This document shows positions 26,854-35,500 of a DNA stretch of 64,000 nt, piece by piece. This DNA is from Faecalispora anaeroviscerum (GTDB lineage: Bacteria > Bacillota > Clostridia > Oscillospirales > Acutalibacteraceae), in the NCBI RefSeq assembly GCF_947568225.1, contig NZ_CANOOQ010000001.1:62001-126000 (forward strand), in the 5' to 3' direction. The notes under the pieces were generated by a model that did no database searches, had not been told where the DNA came from, and was given only the letters and a program-made list of their open reading frames with translations. Position 1 is the stretch's first letter. The number at the start of each line of letters is the position of its first letter. Position numbers and translations under genes: made by a program.

Positions 26854-26882
26854 AAAAAAGCACAGACATCATTGCCTGTGCT
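26854..26882 (-). terminator. Rho-independent terminator overlapping a stop codon
   Basis: AGCACAG (26859-26865) pairs perfectly with CTGTGCT (26876-26882), with TTTTTT following on the minus strand. The stem includes part of the stop region of the gene at 26881. Confidence 0.8.
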
Positions 26883-27168
26883 ACTTGATTACGCCAAGCT
26901 CCCTTAAAACTGTCACACAGTCCTTGGCGCCCTGGATGTACATATGCTGACTGTATTCGCCTAATAAAAGCTGCATGGCTTCAAAGTATGAGTCTGCGAT
27001 CTGTTTCAGCTCATCATCGTATTTGGGATGATCCTTTAACAGTATTGATGCCTCCAGTTGCTGTTTCATAGCATCTCGGACATCGGCGTTGGATTCCGCC
27101 AGCTCTGCAAATGCCGCATTGAGCCGATCATCCAGAGCAGTTTGCAGGGAGTCTTTCCATTGCTCCAT
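26881..27168 (-). CDS. Small helical ICE protein, 95 aa
   Basis: MEQWKDSLQTALDDRLNAAF.. is all-helical and acidic, with no membrane segment. GGAGGTGAG lies 5 bases before ATG 27168. No family recognised with confidence; similar short helical proteins accompany antirestriction genes in clostridial ICEs. Confidence 0.65.
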   Translation of the reverse strand: MEQWKDSLQTALDDRLNAAFAELAESNADVRDAMKQQLEASILLKDHPKYDDELKQIADSYFEAMQLLLGEYSQHMYIQGAKDCVTVLRELGVIK

Positions 27169-27246
27169 TCCGCTCACCTCCTTCAAGCACAACACCATGC
27201 CACAGATTTATGAAAATAGCTATACCAAATGCAGACAAAGATTCTG

Positions 27247-28737
27247 CTATTTCATTTCCATGCCGTGGCTCTGGCTTGGACGGTTAAGGCATTGCTCCAC
27301 CGTCCGACCATTTTGTTGTTCAAGCAGTCCATAAGGGGTTTCGGCAATGCCGTATTTCTCCATGAGATACCGCCCGTATCCTTCCAAGTTGCAGAATTGC
27401 TCCAAGCCATCGTCGCTTTCAAATGACATCATCCTCTGAACTTCCTTTTCAGCGTAATCGGCGGGAGAAGCAGTTTCGGACAGAATCTCAAATTCCCCCG
27501 TCAGAAAAGCAAGATCAAGCGCATCCTCTAACGAAATATCCGCAGGGGTTGTTTCCAGCATCGCTTTGTAGGTCAGGACACCATTTTCCTCTTTGATGTG
27601 GCGGAGCTGCTGTGCCAATTCATTGACCAAGCCGTATCTGTCGCCCTCCGATTCATATAGGGAATCTTCGATTTTTTCAGTAAGGGAGGGTATCATGCAG
27701 TCCGCAGCGGAGAATACACATTCCTCCGGTGATGCTGCTTTCACCGCTTCAACGGCTTGAGAGAGCATCTCATCATCCGCGGGGAGCTTCAGGAAAGCAA
27801 CCAGATTGTTATCATATTGCGGATCGTTAAAATACCCTTTGGTGATACGGAGAAGCACGGTATAATCCGGTTTTTCCAAGGGGACGGCATCACCGCTATG
27901 GTAGGTCTGCGAAATCTCGCCATTTTGGACCACATAGCCATGTGGAGTGAATACGCCACCCTCGCCCTCACGCATCTCTTTGCCAATTTTACCGAAGTCC
28001 AGGCATTCGTAAATTTCATCCGGCACATTTTCGAGTTCCGGCACAAAGTCGTTATCCGCATAAAATTTACCGAGGGTGCTGTCGTTATGGGCTTCATAGA
28101 CGACATGGCAGTCCTTCATGCTGTGGGTCATGTTGATGAGGCGGTCTATTGCGATGGGGGAGTATTGGGTCCGGATGGTATCCATCATGACCATCCCCTC
28201 GAAGCAGTCCAGCTCCCATTCGTTTAATGAGGACAAACGCTCGGTCAGATGATTCAGCTCATATAGGTTCGCATTCGTGCCGATAAACTGAGGCAGATAG
28301 TCCAGCTCGCAGCCTATGATTTTCGTAGAATAGATGACACGTTTATCGGTGATGCGGGCCTTGTCCAGCGCATCCAATATTTGGTATGGTGTAGCAGGGA
28401 GCTTGAGAGTGGAGGAAGTCTCCGCACCAAATGAACCGGGGCGGCTAATTTCCACTTCAAAAATACGGCCGCCTTCCATGCCGGAATGCTCTTGTTGGGA
28501 AAGCTGGGGAACATTCCAGCCAAACAGCGCCCCTTGATGCATGGTATCGACCTGTTCGGCTGTAATGCCGTGCTTCTCATTGTAGCTGTTGACAATTACC
28601 TGGTTTGCCTTTCTATTCTCCGTGTTGAGTTCGGAGCGGCTGAATCCTGGCTTCCCATATTCAATGCGCATAATTTCGCCATTCGCATTCATGAACAGGC
28701 ACTGTTCGGGAAGCCTATTCCTTGATTGTTTATCCAA
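27247..28737 (-). CDS. ArdA-like antirestriction protein (large form)
   Basis: 496 residues. The middle part (LPATPYQILDALDKARITDK, FIGTNANLYELNHLTERLSS, WELDCFEGMV) has the repeating layout of ArdA-type DNA-mimic proteins annotated in clostridial elements, and the whole is strongly acidic. ArdA proteins block type I restriction of incoming DNA, which fits an early gene near the attachment end. Translation probably starts at a TTG (28737), with GGGAGG 8 bases upstream; no ATG is better placed. The C-terminus is SHGMEMK. Assignment is by recall of the pattern, not by alignment. Confidence 0.6.
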   Translation of the reverse strand: MDKQSRNRLPEQCLFMNANGEIMRIEYGKPGFSRSELNTENRKANQVIVNSYNEKHGITAEQVDTMHQGALFGWNVPQLSQQEHSGMEGGRIFEVEISRPGSFGAETSSTLKLPATPYQILDALDKARITDKRVIYSTKIIGCELDYLPQFIGTNANLYELNHLTERLSSLNEWELDCFEGMVMMDTIRTQYSPIAIDRLINMTHSMKDCHVVYEAHNDSTLGKFYADNDFVPELENVPDEIYECLDFGKIGKEMREGEGGVFTPHGYVVQNGEISQTYHSGDAVPLEKPDYTVLLRITKGYFNDPQYDNNLVAFLKLPADDEMLSQAVEAVKAASPEECVFSAADCMIPSLTEKIEDSLYESEGDRYGLVNELAQQLRHIKEENGVLTYKAMLETTPADISLEDALDLAFLTGEFEILSETASPADYAEKEVQRMMSFESDDGLEQFCNLEGYGRYLMEKYGIAETPYGLLEQQNGRTVEQCLNRPSQSHGMEMK

Positions 28738-29458
28738 GATGCATTCCTCCCATTTGCTGGCTCATAGCCTCTAATTCATCCTTTGTCGTTATGCTCCAGT
28801 CCCTTGACGCCGTCCAAAGGCTGACATATAGTTCATCGCTGCCAATCTTAATCGGATGCTGCTCGAAGCCCTCACCGAAACCATCTGATGCCTGACCAGA
28901 AGCATAATCTTTGAGCTGCTCCAGCTCCGCATCATTCAAATCCCCTTGTACCCGGCATTCAGCCACACCCATCAGCTTGTTCCCAACTTGCTCCACTGTG
29001 AAAAAGAGGGACTTCACTTTCTGACTTACGCTGTCATCCCCGTGATAATATTCCATGAGTCCTCGTTCCGTTTCCTCCGGCATCCGCTCCTTGAGGATGG
29101 CGGCAAGGATTCGGTCGTGATAGGAAAGTATCGTTCCCTGGTCGAGTTCCGAGGGGTATTCCTCCAAAGAGCCCCATTCATCGCGTTCATACTGCATCAC
29201 AGCCAGAGGCATATACAGCTTTAGCGTTTGGAGGGGCTGTGGGATAACCGAAAATTTATCTACGCCTGGGATGAGAGCGAGGGATCGGCCGTTATCCCAT
29301 TTCATGTGGAACTGGCCTGCATCGTCAATAAAGTTAATTGTTCCCTCCATACCTGACGGCACAGGCGCATAGGGGTCTTGCATTTCTGTTAACCGAATGC
29401 GGGTGCCGGGCGGATACTGTTCTTTTATAAATTTCAGAAATTCTTGCTGATGTCTCAT
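28730..29458 (-). CDS. DUF4314-domain protein
   Basis: 242 residues. The N-terminal domain (YPPGTRIRLTEMQDPYAPVP, GMEGTINFIDDAGQFHMKWD, NGRSLALIPGVDKF) is the small beta-barrel-like DUF4314 domain. The C-terminal part (residues 90-235) is acidic and unrecognised, ending QQMGGMHLG. Start ATG 29458 overlaps the previous stop (ATGA). Soluble accessory protein of the element. Confidence 0.75.
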   Translation of the reverse strand: MRHQQEFLKFIKEQYPPGTRIRLTEMQDPYAPVPSGMEGTINFIDDAGQFHMKWDNGRSLALIPGVDKFSVIPQPLQTLKLYMPLAVMQYERDEWGSLEEYPSELDQGTILSYHDRILAAILKERMPEETERGLMEYYHGDDSVSQKVKSLFFTVEQVGNKLMGVAECRVQGDLNDAELEQLKDYASGQASDGFGEGFEQHPIKIGSDELYVSLWTASRDWSITTKDELEAMSQQMGGMHLG

Positions 29459-29688
29459 GTGAGTTCCTCCTTTTTCTGCTTATTTCTACTGTGAATCCTC
29501 TGCATATCTGTTCTTAGGCAGTCACCCTCGGAGCCGTAACAGATAAATCCATGCGAGGGATATGGGCAGTTGCCACAGCTCTTGAACGGGCCGTGGGGCC
29601 GCTCGTCAGGCGGTATTCTGCCTGTTGTTATGATGGAATCCGAATCATAACAAGCTGGTTTTTTATTTTTCTTGTAATGCACTAACAT
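29455..29688 (-). CDS. Small Cys-motif protein, 77 aa
   Basis: From ATG 29688 (GGGAGG upstream): MLVHYKKNKKPACYDSDSII.. with CGNCPYPSHGFICYGSEGDC, four closely spaced Cys that could bind a metal. No family recognised. It follows a terminator closely and overlaps the DUF4314 gene. Confidence 0.6.
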   Translation of the reverse strand: MLVHYKKNKKPACYDSDSIITTGRIPPDERPHGPFKSCGNCPYPSHGFICYGSEGDCLRTDMQRIHSRNKQKKEELT

Positions 29689-29710
29689 GATTTCCTCCCT
29701 TCTGAAAAAC

Positions 29711-29759
29711 AAAAAAAGCCGGGGAATTGAAGCGCATTCTGCACTCCGATTCTCCGGCT
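29711..29759 (-). terminator. Strong terminator within the early ICE genes
   Basis: AGCCGGGGAAT (29717-29727) pairs with ATTCTCCGGCT (29749-29759), one G-T pair, followed by seven Ts on the minus strand. It lies between the regulator at 29778 and the rest of the operon, only 20 bases before the next ribosome site, so downstream expression must need read-through, antitermination or an unseen promoter. Confidence 0.8.
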
Positions 29760-29777
29760 CTTTAACTGGATAATTGA

Positions 29778-30368
29778 TTATGAGGTTTTTCGACATTCAG
29801 TCGGTGTCTGTCCAACTTGGTACTGTTGTATCAAGTCCATATGCTTCTTTGATTTCTGAGTGATGCGGTGAGCTTTGGTTGCCATGTATTCTATCAGGCA
29901 GTCCTTTGGTATCAAGTATTTGTTGTAGTACCACACTCCGAATAATTTCTCTTTGGATATCCATTGTGATACTGCGGTTTGGCTGTAGCCCGTCATTTTT
30001 ATGACATCGCCCACGGTAAGGGCATCCGGAAAGCTGCTCCACTTTTTCTTTAGCATCTCCATGAATTTACCCGCATCTATTTGAACCTCTGCCCGACGCT
30101 TGGGTCTATATTTTATTCCGCTTGAAAAAATTCCGGGAGGTGTCAGCAGGGACTCCGGAGAATCTTCTAAGCGGGTAAGGTATTCTACCACATCCGTTAT
30201 CCGGATTTTGAACCTACGGGTCTTTTTCCCTGTATCCTCGCAGGGGATATACCCGTTCTCTAAAAGCCATGTGGCTTTTCGTTTGCTTATTCTGCAAATT
30301 CTGTAAAATTGGTCGTGACATATCTTTTCCGGGTATTCAGCCAGAAGGTGAGAGTAGTCAGTTGCCAT
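29778..30368 (-). CDS. Helix-turn-helix regulator at the attachment end of the ICE
   Basis: 196 residues. There are two HTH-like parts: ICRISKRKATWLLENGYIPC (excisionase/MerR-like, with a following wing FKIRITDVVEYL) and LTVGDVIKMTGYSQTAVSQW. The ATG at 30368 is chosen because GGAGGG lies 7 bases upstream, while the ATG at 30374 touches it. As the first gene inside the element and below an inverted repeat (30396-30418), it may act as excisionase, regulator of the operon, or both; the sequence does not decide. Confidence 0.7.
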   Translation of the reverse strand: MATDYSHLLAEYPEKICHDQFYRICRISKRKATWLLENGYIPCEDTGKKTRRFKIRITDVVEYLTRLEDSPESLLTPPGIFSSGIKYRPKRRAEVQIDAGKFMEMLKKKWSSFPDALTVGDVIKMTGYSQTAVSQWISKEKLFGVWYYNKYLIPKDCLIEYMATKAHRITQKSKKHMDLIQQYQVGQTPTECRKTS

Positions 30369-30395
30369 GTCCATCCCTCCAATGCATTGATGGTG

Positions 30396-30418
30396 CAGAC
30401 AGATATCAGCTCTGTCTG
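30396..30418. promoter_or_regulatory. Inverted repeat upstream of the HTH regulator
   Basis: CAGACAGA (30396-30403) and TCTGTCTG (30411-30418) form a perfect 8-bp inverted repeat with a 7-base centre, 28 bp upstream of the regulator start: a candidate operator or 5' leader hairpin. Confidence 0.55.
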
Positions 30419-30524
30419 TTTTGCGTTATTCAGTTTTAATCAATGTCAATGGTAGGGTTCGCTGTGGTTTATGTTTTTATAAATGCCAGGAAACTAAAGT
30501 ATCTTAAGGTTATTTCGCTGGTTG

Positions 30525-30546
30525 TTTTTCTACGCTTTTTCTACAC
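30525..30546. repeat. Tandem 11-bp repeats near the attachment site
   Basis: TTTTTCTACGC (30525-30535) is followed directly by TTTTTCTACAC (30536-30546), about 150 bp from the tRNA fragment. Short direct repeats at this distance resemble arm-type sites of tyrosine integrases. A perfect 7-bp inverted repeat CAAGGTG/CACCTTG lies at about 30646-30668. Confidence 0.45.
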
Positions 30547-30698
30547 TTTGCTCTGAAAACCGTAAAATTCGGGGGTTGAGCCGAAGCGTGGCAACTTCAT
30601 GGTTTTCGCCCGAAAAGCCTTGATTCATGCGGGTTTGCTGGATTTCAAGGTGTCTCAAAGTCACCTTGATAATCTCATCGGAACTTGCCCTCAAATAA

Positions 30699-30754
30699 CT
30701 CGAAATCAGGTAGACCGCAAGGTCTCGTGGGTTCGAATCCCACCGCTTCCGCCA
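30699..30754 (+). other. Attachment-site remnant: 3' fragment of a class II tRNA (probably tRNA-Ser)
   Basis: The segment holds a tRNA 3' part: CTCGAAA (possible anticodon loop, CGA), a long variable arm (GACC GCAA GGTC), the T-arm GTGGG-TTCGAAT-CCCAC, the acceptor strand CGCTTCC, discriminator G and CCA. The 5' half (acceptor GGAAGCG, D-arm, anticodon 5' strand) is absent upstream. This is the pattern left when an element inserts in a tRNA 3' end and rebuilds the gene at its other end. It marks the right boundary of the ICE; the intact tRNA should lie beyond the left edge. Confidence 0.85.
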
Positions 30755-30772
30755 AAATTTTAGGTGATTATA

Positions 30773-30811
30773 GATGCCATGCGGTCAAAGCCGCATGGCA
30801 TCCGCCTTTTT
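30773..30811 (+). terminator. tRNA terminator
   Basis: A perfect 12-bp stem, GATGCCATGCGG (30773-30784) and CCGCATGGCATC (30791-30802), with CTTTTT after it, 18 bases past the tRNA CCA. It is the former terminator of the tRNA gene, displaced with its 3' fragment. Confidence 0.85.
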
Positions 30812-30926
30812 GGGATTTTTACTCTCGTTTTTTATGCCTTAATTTTATAGATGACATAGGCCGTTTTTAACATAGCTAATAGATTTGAACCCTCGTAAAC
30901 AACTATATATGGATTTTCCCACAAAT

Positions 30927-30965
30927 AACGGGTGTGTTTTCAGACGAAGATACACCCGTTTTTTT
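30927..30965 (+). terminator. Orphan rho-independent terminator
   Basis: AACGGGTGT (30927-30935) pairs perfectly with ACACCCGTT (30952-30960), followed by seven Ts. No gene is visible between the tRNA fragment and this hairpin; I see nothing else in 30812-31048 apart from the ribosome site of the next open frame. Confidence 0.75.
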
Positions 30966-31048
30966 ATGCCCTTTTCCGCTATCTATGAGCTATTCGATCT
31001 TCTTCATGGTATCCTGTGTCATTGAAAAAAATGAAAGGAGCTAAGTCT

Positions 31049-31401
31049 ATGAACAGAAAAGAAAACAGATATTGATGACTGCCGACGAACTGAAGGCCAT
31101 GCCTAAAGGCCACTTTATCGTGACCAAAACAGGCGCTTACCCCATGCGTACACGTCTAAAACTGTTCCTCGAATGGGTCATCACCTTAGGCAAACCGTAT
31201 GAAATTGCGGATCAGTCGGCCCGAAAGGTGGAATATGCAGACAGGCATGAGCTGGAAGCGGAAATTATCCGCAGAAACGCCGCTTGCGAGGAAACGCCGG
31301 AAGAAGCCGGGACAGGTGCGCTACCGGGAGGTATGCAGCATGTGCCGACTCAGCAGCCTGAACCCGTGGTTCATTCAAAAGTGCCTATTCGGATTGAATA
31401 A
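31049..31401 (+). pseudogene. C-terminal remnant of a VirD4/TraG-type coupling protein
   Basis: Preceded by AAAGGAG, ATG 31049 gives only MNRKENRY before a stop whose last base starts a second frame (TGATG) running to 31401: MTADELKAMPKGHFIV.., then KTGAYPMRTRLKLFLEWVIT and GKPYEIADQSARKVEYADRH. This matches, from memory, the extreme C-terminus of TraG/VirD4 coupling proteins of Tn916-like clostridial ICEs; the small reading-frame jump and the loss of the ATPase part indicate a remnant. It lies outside the tRNA boundary and so belongs to another, decayed element. Confidence 0.55.
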
Positions 31402-31412
31402 GAGGTGAAGCT

Positions 31413-31732
31413 GTGGGTTACTTTACATCCCTGTATTCCTTCGAGCTTCCGCACCGGGGGTAGCCGTATACATGTATCTGCGCGACCGATGCGATAAGGA
31501 CGGCAAATGCTACCCCGCTATTGGTACCATCGCCAAGGAACTGAAGCTGCTCCTCAGCACCGTCAAACGCGCGATTGCAGATCTTGAAAAAAGCGGCTAC
31601 CTGCGCAGTGAGCAGCGCTGGCGGGAAAACGGCGGCACGAGCAGCAACATGTTTTATCTGACGAAAGTCGATTGTCTGTATGTTGAATTTCAGGATAAAA
31701 GATCGTATCTGCCTGGCCACCAAAAGCCTTAA
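31413..31732 (+). pseudogene. Frameshifted and truncated helix-turn-helix protein of a decayed ICE
   Basis: A GTG at 31413 with AGAGGTG upstream gives MGYFTSLYSFELPHRG and then a stop; the natural continuation AVYMYLRDRCDKDGKCYPAI is in the next frame, so one base is missing near 31455-31462. The second part has a winged-helix pattern (GTIAKELKLLLSTVKRAIAD, LEKSGYLRSEQRW) as in ICE replication or regulatory proteins, and stops early at 31732. It follows the coupling-protein remnant in the order found in intact elements. Confidence 0.7.
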
Positions 31733-31755
31733 AAATAATAACCGACCAACTGAGT

Positions 31756-32385
31756 TCAGCCCTCATTAGTCGTGATTCCATACAGCAATAATCTAAAATG
31801 CGCCAGAACCTGCTCCTTTAAGTTAAAGTCAGGATAGCGTATGCACCATTCATAGGTAAGCCCTCTGATTTCCATCACAAAATGCTTTGTCAATATTTCA
31901 AGAGGCAGAGAAGTTTTGAATTCTCCCCGTTGTATCCCCCGATCAAGTATATCGCTGAAAAGCTTGTATATCCCCCGGCCGTATCCTGTAATAGTATGCA
32001 TATCCAGCGCATTTGTGAGCTGCAGCTTATAGACGGTCCTCAGGTTGTCATAACCGACCTTGTCCACCATCAAGTCGATGATTTCTCCGATAAAGGCCAT
32101 AAGGGTATCGGCAGCCGGCAGATCAGGTGGCAAACTATCAAGAAAGGCCGTATAATCCAGATCCAGATGCTCCACATAAGTTGAGAAAAGAGCGATATAC
32201 AGCGCGTCTTTGGAATCAAAATGCACATAAAATGTGCCTTTGGTTACCCCAGCTGCTTTTGTAATGGCCTCTACGCTGACATCTTTATAATCATATTGCT
32301 GAAACAGCTTCTCCGCGCATTCAAATAATCTTTTCTTGGTTTCCGCGCCCTGTTCCTTTGTCCGATTGTTTATTTTCGTTTCCAT
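31756..32385 (-). CDS. TetR-family transcriptional regulator
   Basis: 209 residues from ATG 32385 (GGGAGC upstream). The N-terminal HTH, ITKAAGVTKGTFYVHFDSKD, is the TetR recognition region; the C-terminal 150 residues form the ligand-binding helical domain. It is divergent from the giant surface protein gene 190 bp away, and the shared intergenic region (32386-32575) could hold its operator, though I found no convincing palindrome there. Ligand unknown. Confidence 0.9.
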   Translation of the reverse strand: METKINNRTKEQGAETKKRLFECAEKLFQQYDYKDVSVEAITKAAGVTKGTFYVHFDSKDALYIALFSTYVEHLDLDYTAFLDSLPPDLPAADTLMAFIGEIIDLMVDKVGYDNLRTVYKLQLTNALDMHTITGYGRGIYKLFSDILDRGIQRGEFKTSLPLEILTKHFVMEIRGLTYEWCIRYPDFNLKEQVLAHFRLLLYGITTNEG

Positions 32386-32575
32386 TGTAATATGCTCCCA
32401 TATTGATTTTATCATAAAGAAGGTATATAATTTAGCCATCTACTAACCGAGTTTATTAGCGGCGGATTACATCATTATTTTACTACTTACTCATAATAAA
32501 CACAAGCCGTCAAAAGCCAAGGCATGATGACTTGAAACAGGCTGGTTTACTGGGGGATGAAAGGGAGGAACCCAT

Positions 32576-35500
32576 ATGAGGGGAAAAAAGACGCTTCAAA
32601 AATGCATGGCCATGATGCTGTCTTTTGTTATGGTTGTGGGATTGACGCCTATTTCAGTCATGGCGGAAACAGGCGGTCTCACTGTTAGCGAAAGCGGTGA
32701 AATAATATCCTTTGCACAATTAACACCGGAGATTACGGCTCAAACGGTGCCTCTTGGTACGTCTGAATCTAAACTGAGCCTGCCGGAAACACTGATGGCG
32801 GAGGTGCGCCTTTCTTCTGCGGCGGAAGCCGAAGAAACTCCGCAGGAGGAACAGGTGCAGGATTCCGGAGAACCTCAGCAAGCGGAAGAAACAGAAACGG
32901 ACGAACAAAATACTTTATCAGTTACGGATTCTGTATATACTTCCACAACTACAGATTCGGCACTAACCTTAATTGATGGGGATGAGCCAGAGCAGGACGA
33001 ACAGCAGGATACCGGCGAGACGGACGTCTCGGAGCCGGTTGCAATGGCTGTCTCAGTTACATGGACAGCCTCACCGGAATATAACGGCGACGCGGCTGAC
33101 GAGTACATATTTACGCCGACATTGCTGGAGGGCTTTACTCTGGCGGATGGCGTTTCATTGCCCACGATCACCGTGACGGTAGAGCAAGCGGCGTCTTATG
33201 GCGAGATCACAGCGTTCGACGCGCTGGCGGATGAGCTGCGCTGGCAAAACACCGTTTCACCCATCCTGCCGGAAACGGTAAGCGGCACCGTCGCGGGAGA
33301 AGCCACGGATATTCCCGTCACATGGGAGGCCGACCACAAATACGATGCGGATTCCCCCGCAAAGGGGCTGTATGTATTCACAGCGAAGGTCAGTTCAGGC
33401 AATACGGTAGCCGACGGTGTGGAATCGCCCCGGATCACCGTATACATCCCTGCCGTACAGCAGAGGCTACGGTTAATGGCGGGTGCGGGAACATCCGATA
33501 GCGCGCTGGAGATCACCACGGCGGCCCAGCTTGCGGAAATTGCCACTCTGGTCAACGCAGGACGGCTGGAAACTTTTTTATTTAACGACAGCGAAGCTAC
33601 TGTTTACCTGAGATTAGGAAACGACATCGACCTCTCGGACTATGGAGAAAGCTGGAACGACGGCGAGGGTTGGATACCGATCGGGACAAAATCCCACCAC
33701 TTCAAAGGCATGTTTGATGGGGGCGGAAATACAATAACCGGACTGTATATCAACAACAGCAGCCTATATAATAATACGGGACTGTTCGGCTATATGGACG
33801 GCAGTACGGTACAAGACCTTGGCTTGGTGGACGTGAACATCACAGATGACAGCAACTATATTGGCGGTGTGGCAGGCTTCGTTTACAACGGCAGCATAAC
33901 CAATTGCTATGCCATCGGCACGATCACCGGTTTCAGGTGTGTCGGCGGCATTGTTGGCTCTTTTAGCTCCTATAGTGGCAGTATAACATACTGTTATGCC
34001 ACCGGTACGGTCACTGGTAGCGAAACTGTCGGCGGCGTTGTTGGCGAGTTTAGAAACCATCTTAATGGCAGTAGCAGTATAACCAATTGCTATGCTTCAG
34101 GCGAGGTCATCGGAGGAGGAAGCGGATATTTTGGCGGCGTGGCTGGCTCTGTTTACAACGGCAGCATAACCAACTGTTACTCGACATGTACGGTCAGCGG
34201 CAATAATGATGTCAGCGGCGTGGTGGGCGATTTAGAAATGGATAGCAAGATGCAAGATTGCGTCGCATTAAATCTCAGCGTCAGCGGTCGCAGTTTTGTC
34301 GGACGCGTAGCGTATGCTGATTATGGTACTCTCTCAGGTAACGCGGCATTTTCCGGCATGACAGTCACGGAAAACAGCGCTCCAAAATCAATTATAAGTG
34401 ATGCGGGCGGCATAGACGGCGCGGATATGGACGCAGCGGCCATCAAAGCGGACGGCTCGCTGGGCGGGCGCTTCACTGAAGAAAACGGCTGGACGGTTGA
34501 GAATGGAAAGCTACCGGGTATAGGCAAAGCGGCAGAGATACCCGACTATATCATGGGTGGCAGCGACCCCATTTTTTTAGGAAAGGGCACGCCGGAAAAC
34601 CCCTATCAAATCAGTACCGCCGCACAGCTTGCTAAGCTCGCGGAGCTGGTGAATGCGGGCGATACAAATTACAATGCCAAATACTATAAGCTTACGGCAG
34701 ATATCGACCTTTCCGTTTACAATGCCTCCAACACCGGCTTTAACGGCGGTAAGGGCTGGATACCGATTGGAACAAATTACAATCATGCTTTTGTAGGTTC
34801 GTTTGACGGCAACGAAAAAACAATAACAGGACTATTTATCAACAACAGCGCCTTGTATAATGTGGGACTGTTCGGATACGTAAAGAACGGCACGGTGCAA
34901 AAACTTGGCGTGATGGGTGCAAGCATCACTGGCGACAGCAATATCGGTGGCGTATCAGGCTTTGTGTATAATGGCAGCGTAACCAACTGCTATGCCACCG
35001 GTACGGTCACTGGCAGCAAAACTGTCGGCGGTGTGGTGGGTTTTGTGTATGGCGGCAGTACGGTGCAATATTGCTATGCCACCGGTACGGTCACTGGTAG
35101 CGAAACTGTCGGCGGTGTGGCGGGCGATGTTAGCATGAGCAGTTTACAAAACTGCTATTCTACAGGTACGGTCAACGGCAATCTGTCTGTCGGCGGCATA
35201 TCTGGATGCGCTATCGCATCCAGTAGCTTAACCAATTGTGCCGCTCTAAACCCAAGCGTCAACTGCGGCAGCAATGTGGGGCGTGTGGTAGGGCTGCTAA
35301 ACTCTGGCACTCTATCGGGCAACTGCGCATTTTCCGGTATGACAGTGAACGGCAGCACGGTCTCCAGCGATGATGCGGCCAGTCTGAACGGAGCGGATAA
35401 GGACGCCGCCGCAATCGCCGGAGCGAGTTTCTTCCAAAACTTGTTCGGCAATGATTCCGCATGGATCTATGCCGACGGGAAGCTGCCGATTCTCGCGGGC

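Noticed and set aside
30661..30754. A functional tRNA gene
   Set aside because: Only about 75 bases are available from the weak GGAACTT match, too short for a class II tRNA; the D-arm and the matching acceptor and anticodon 5' strands are missing.
32500..32560. A second c-di-GMP riboswitch in the leader of the giant surface gene
   Set aside because: Some AGGCTGGTTTAC-like similarity to the aptamer tail exists, but the GGGACGCAAAGCC core is absent.
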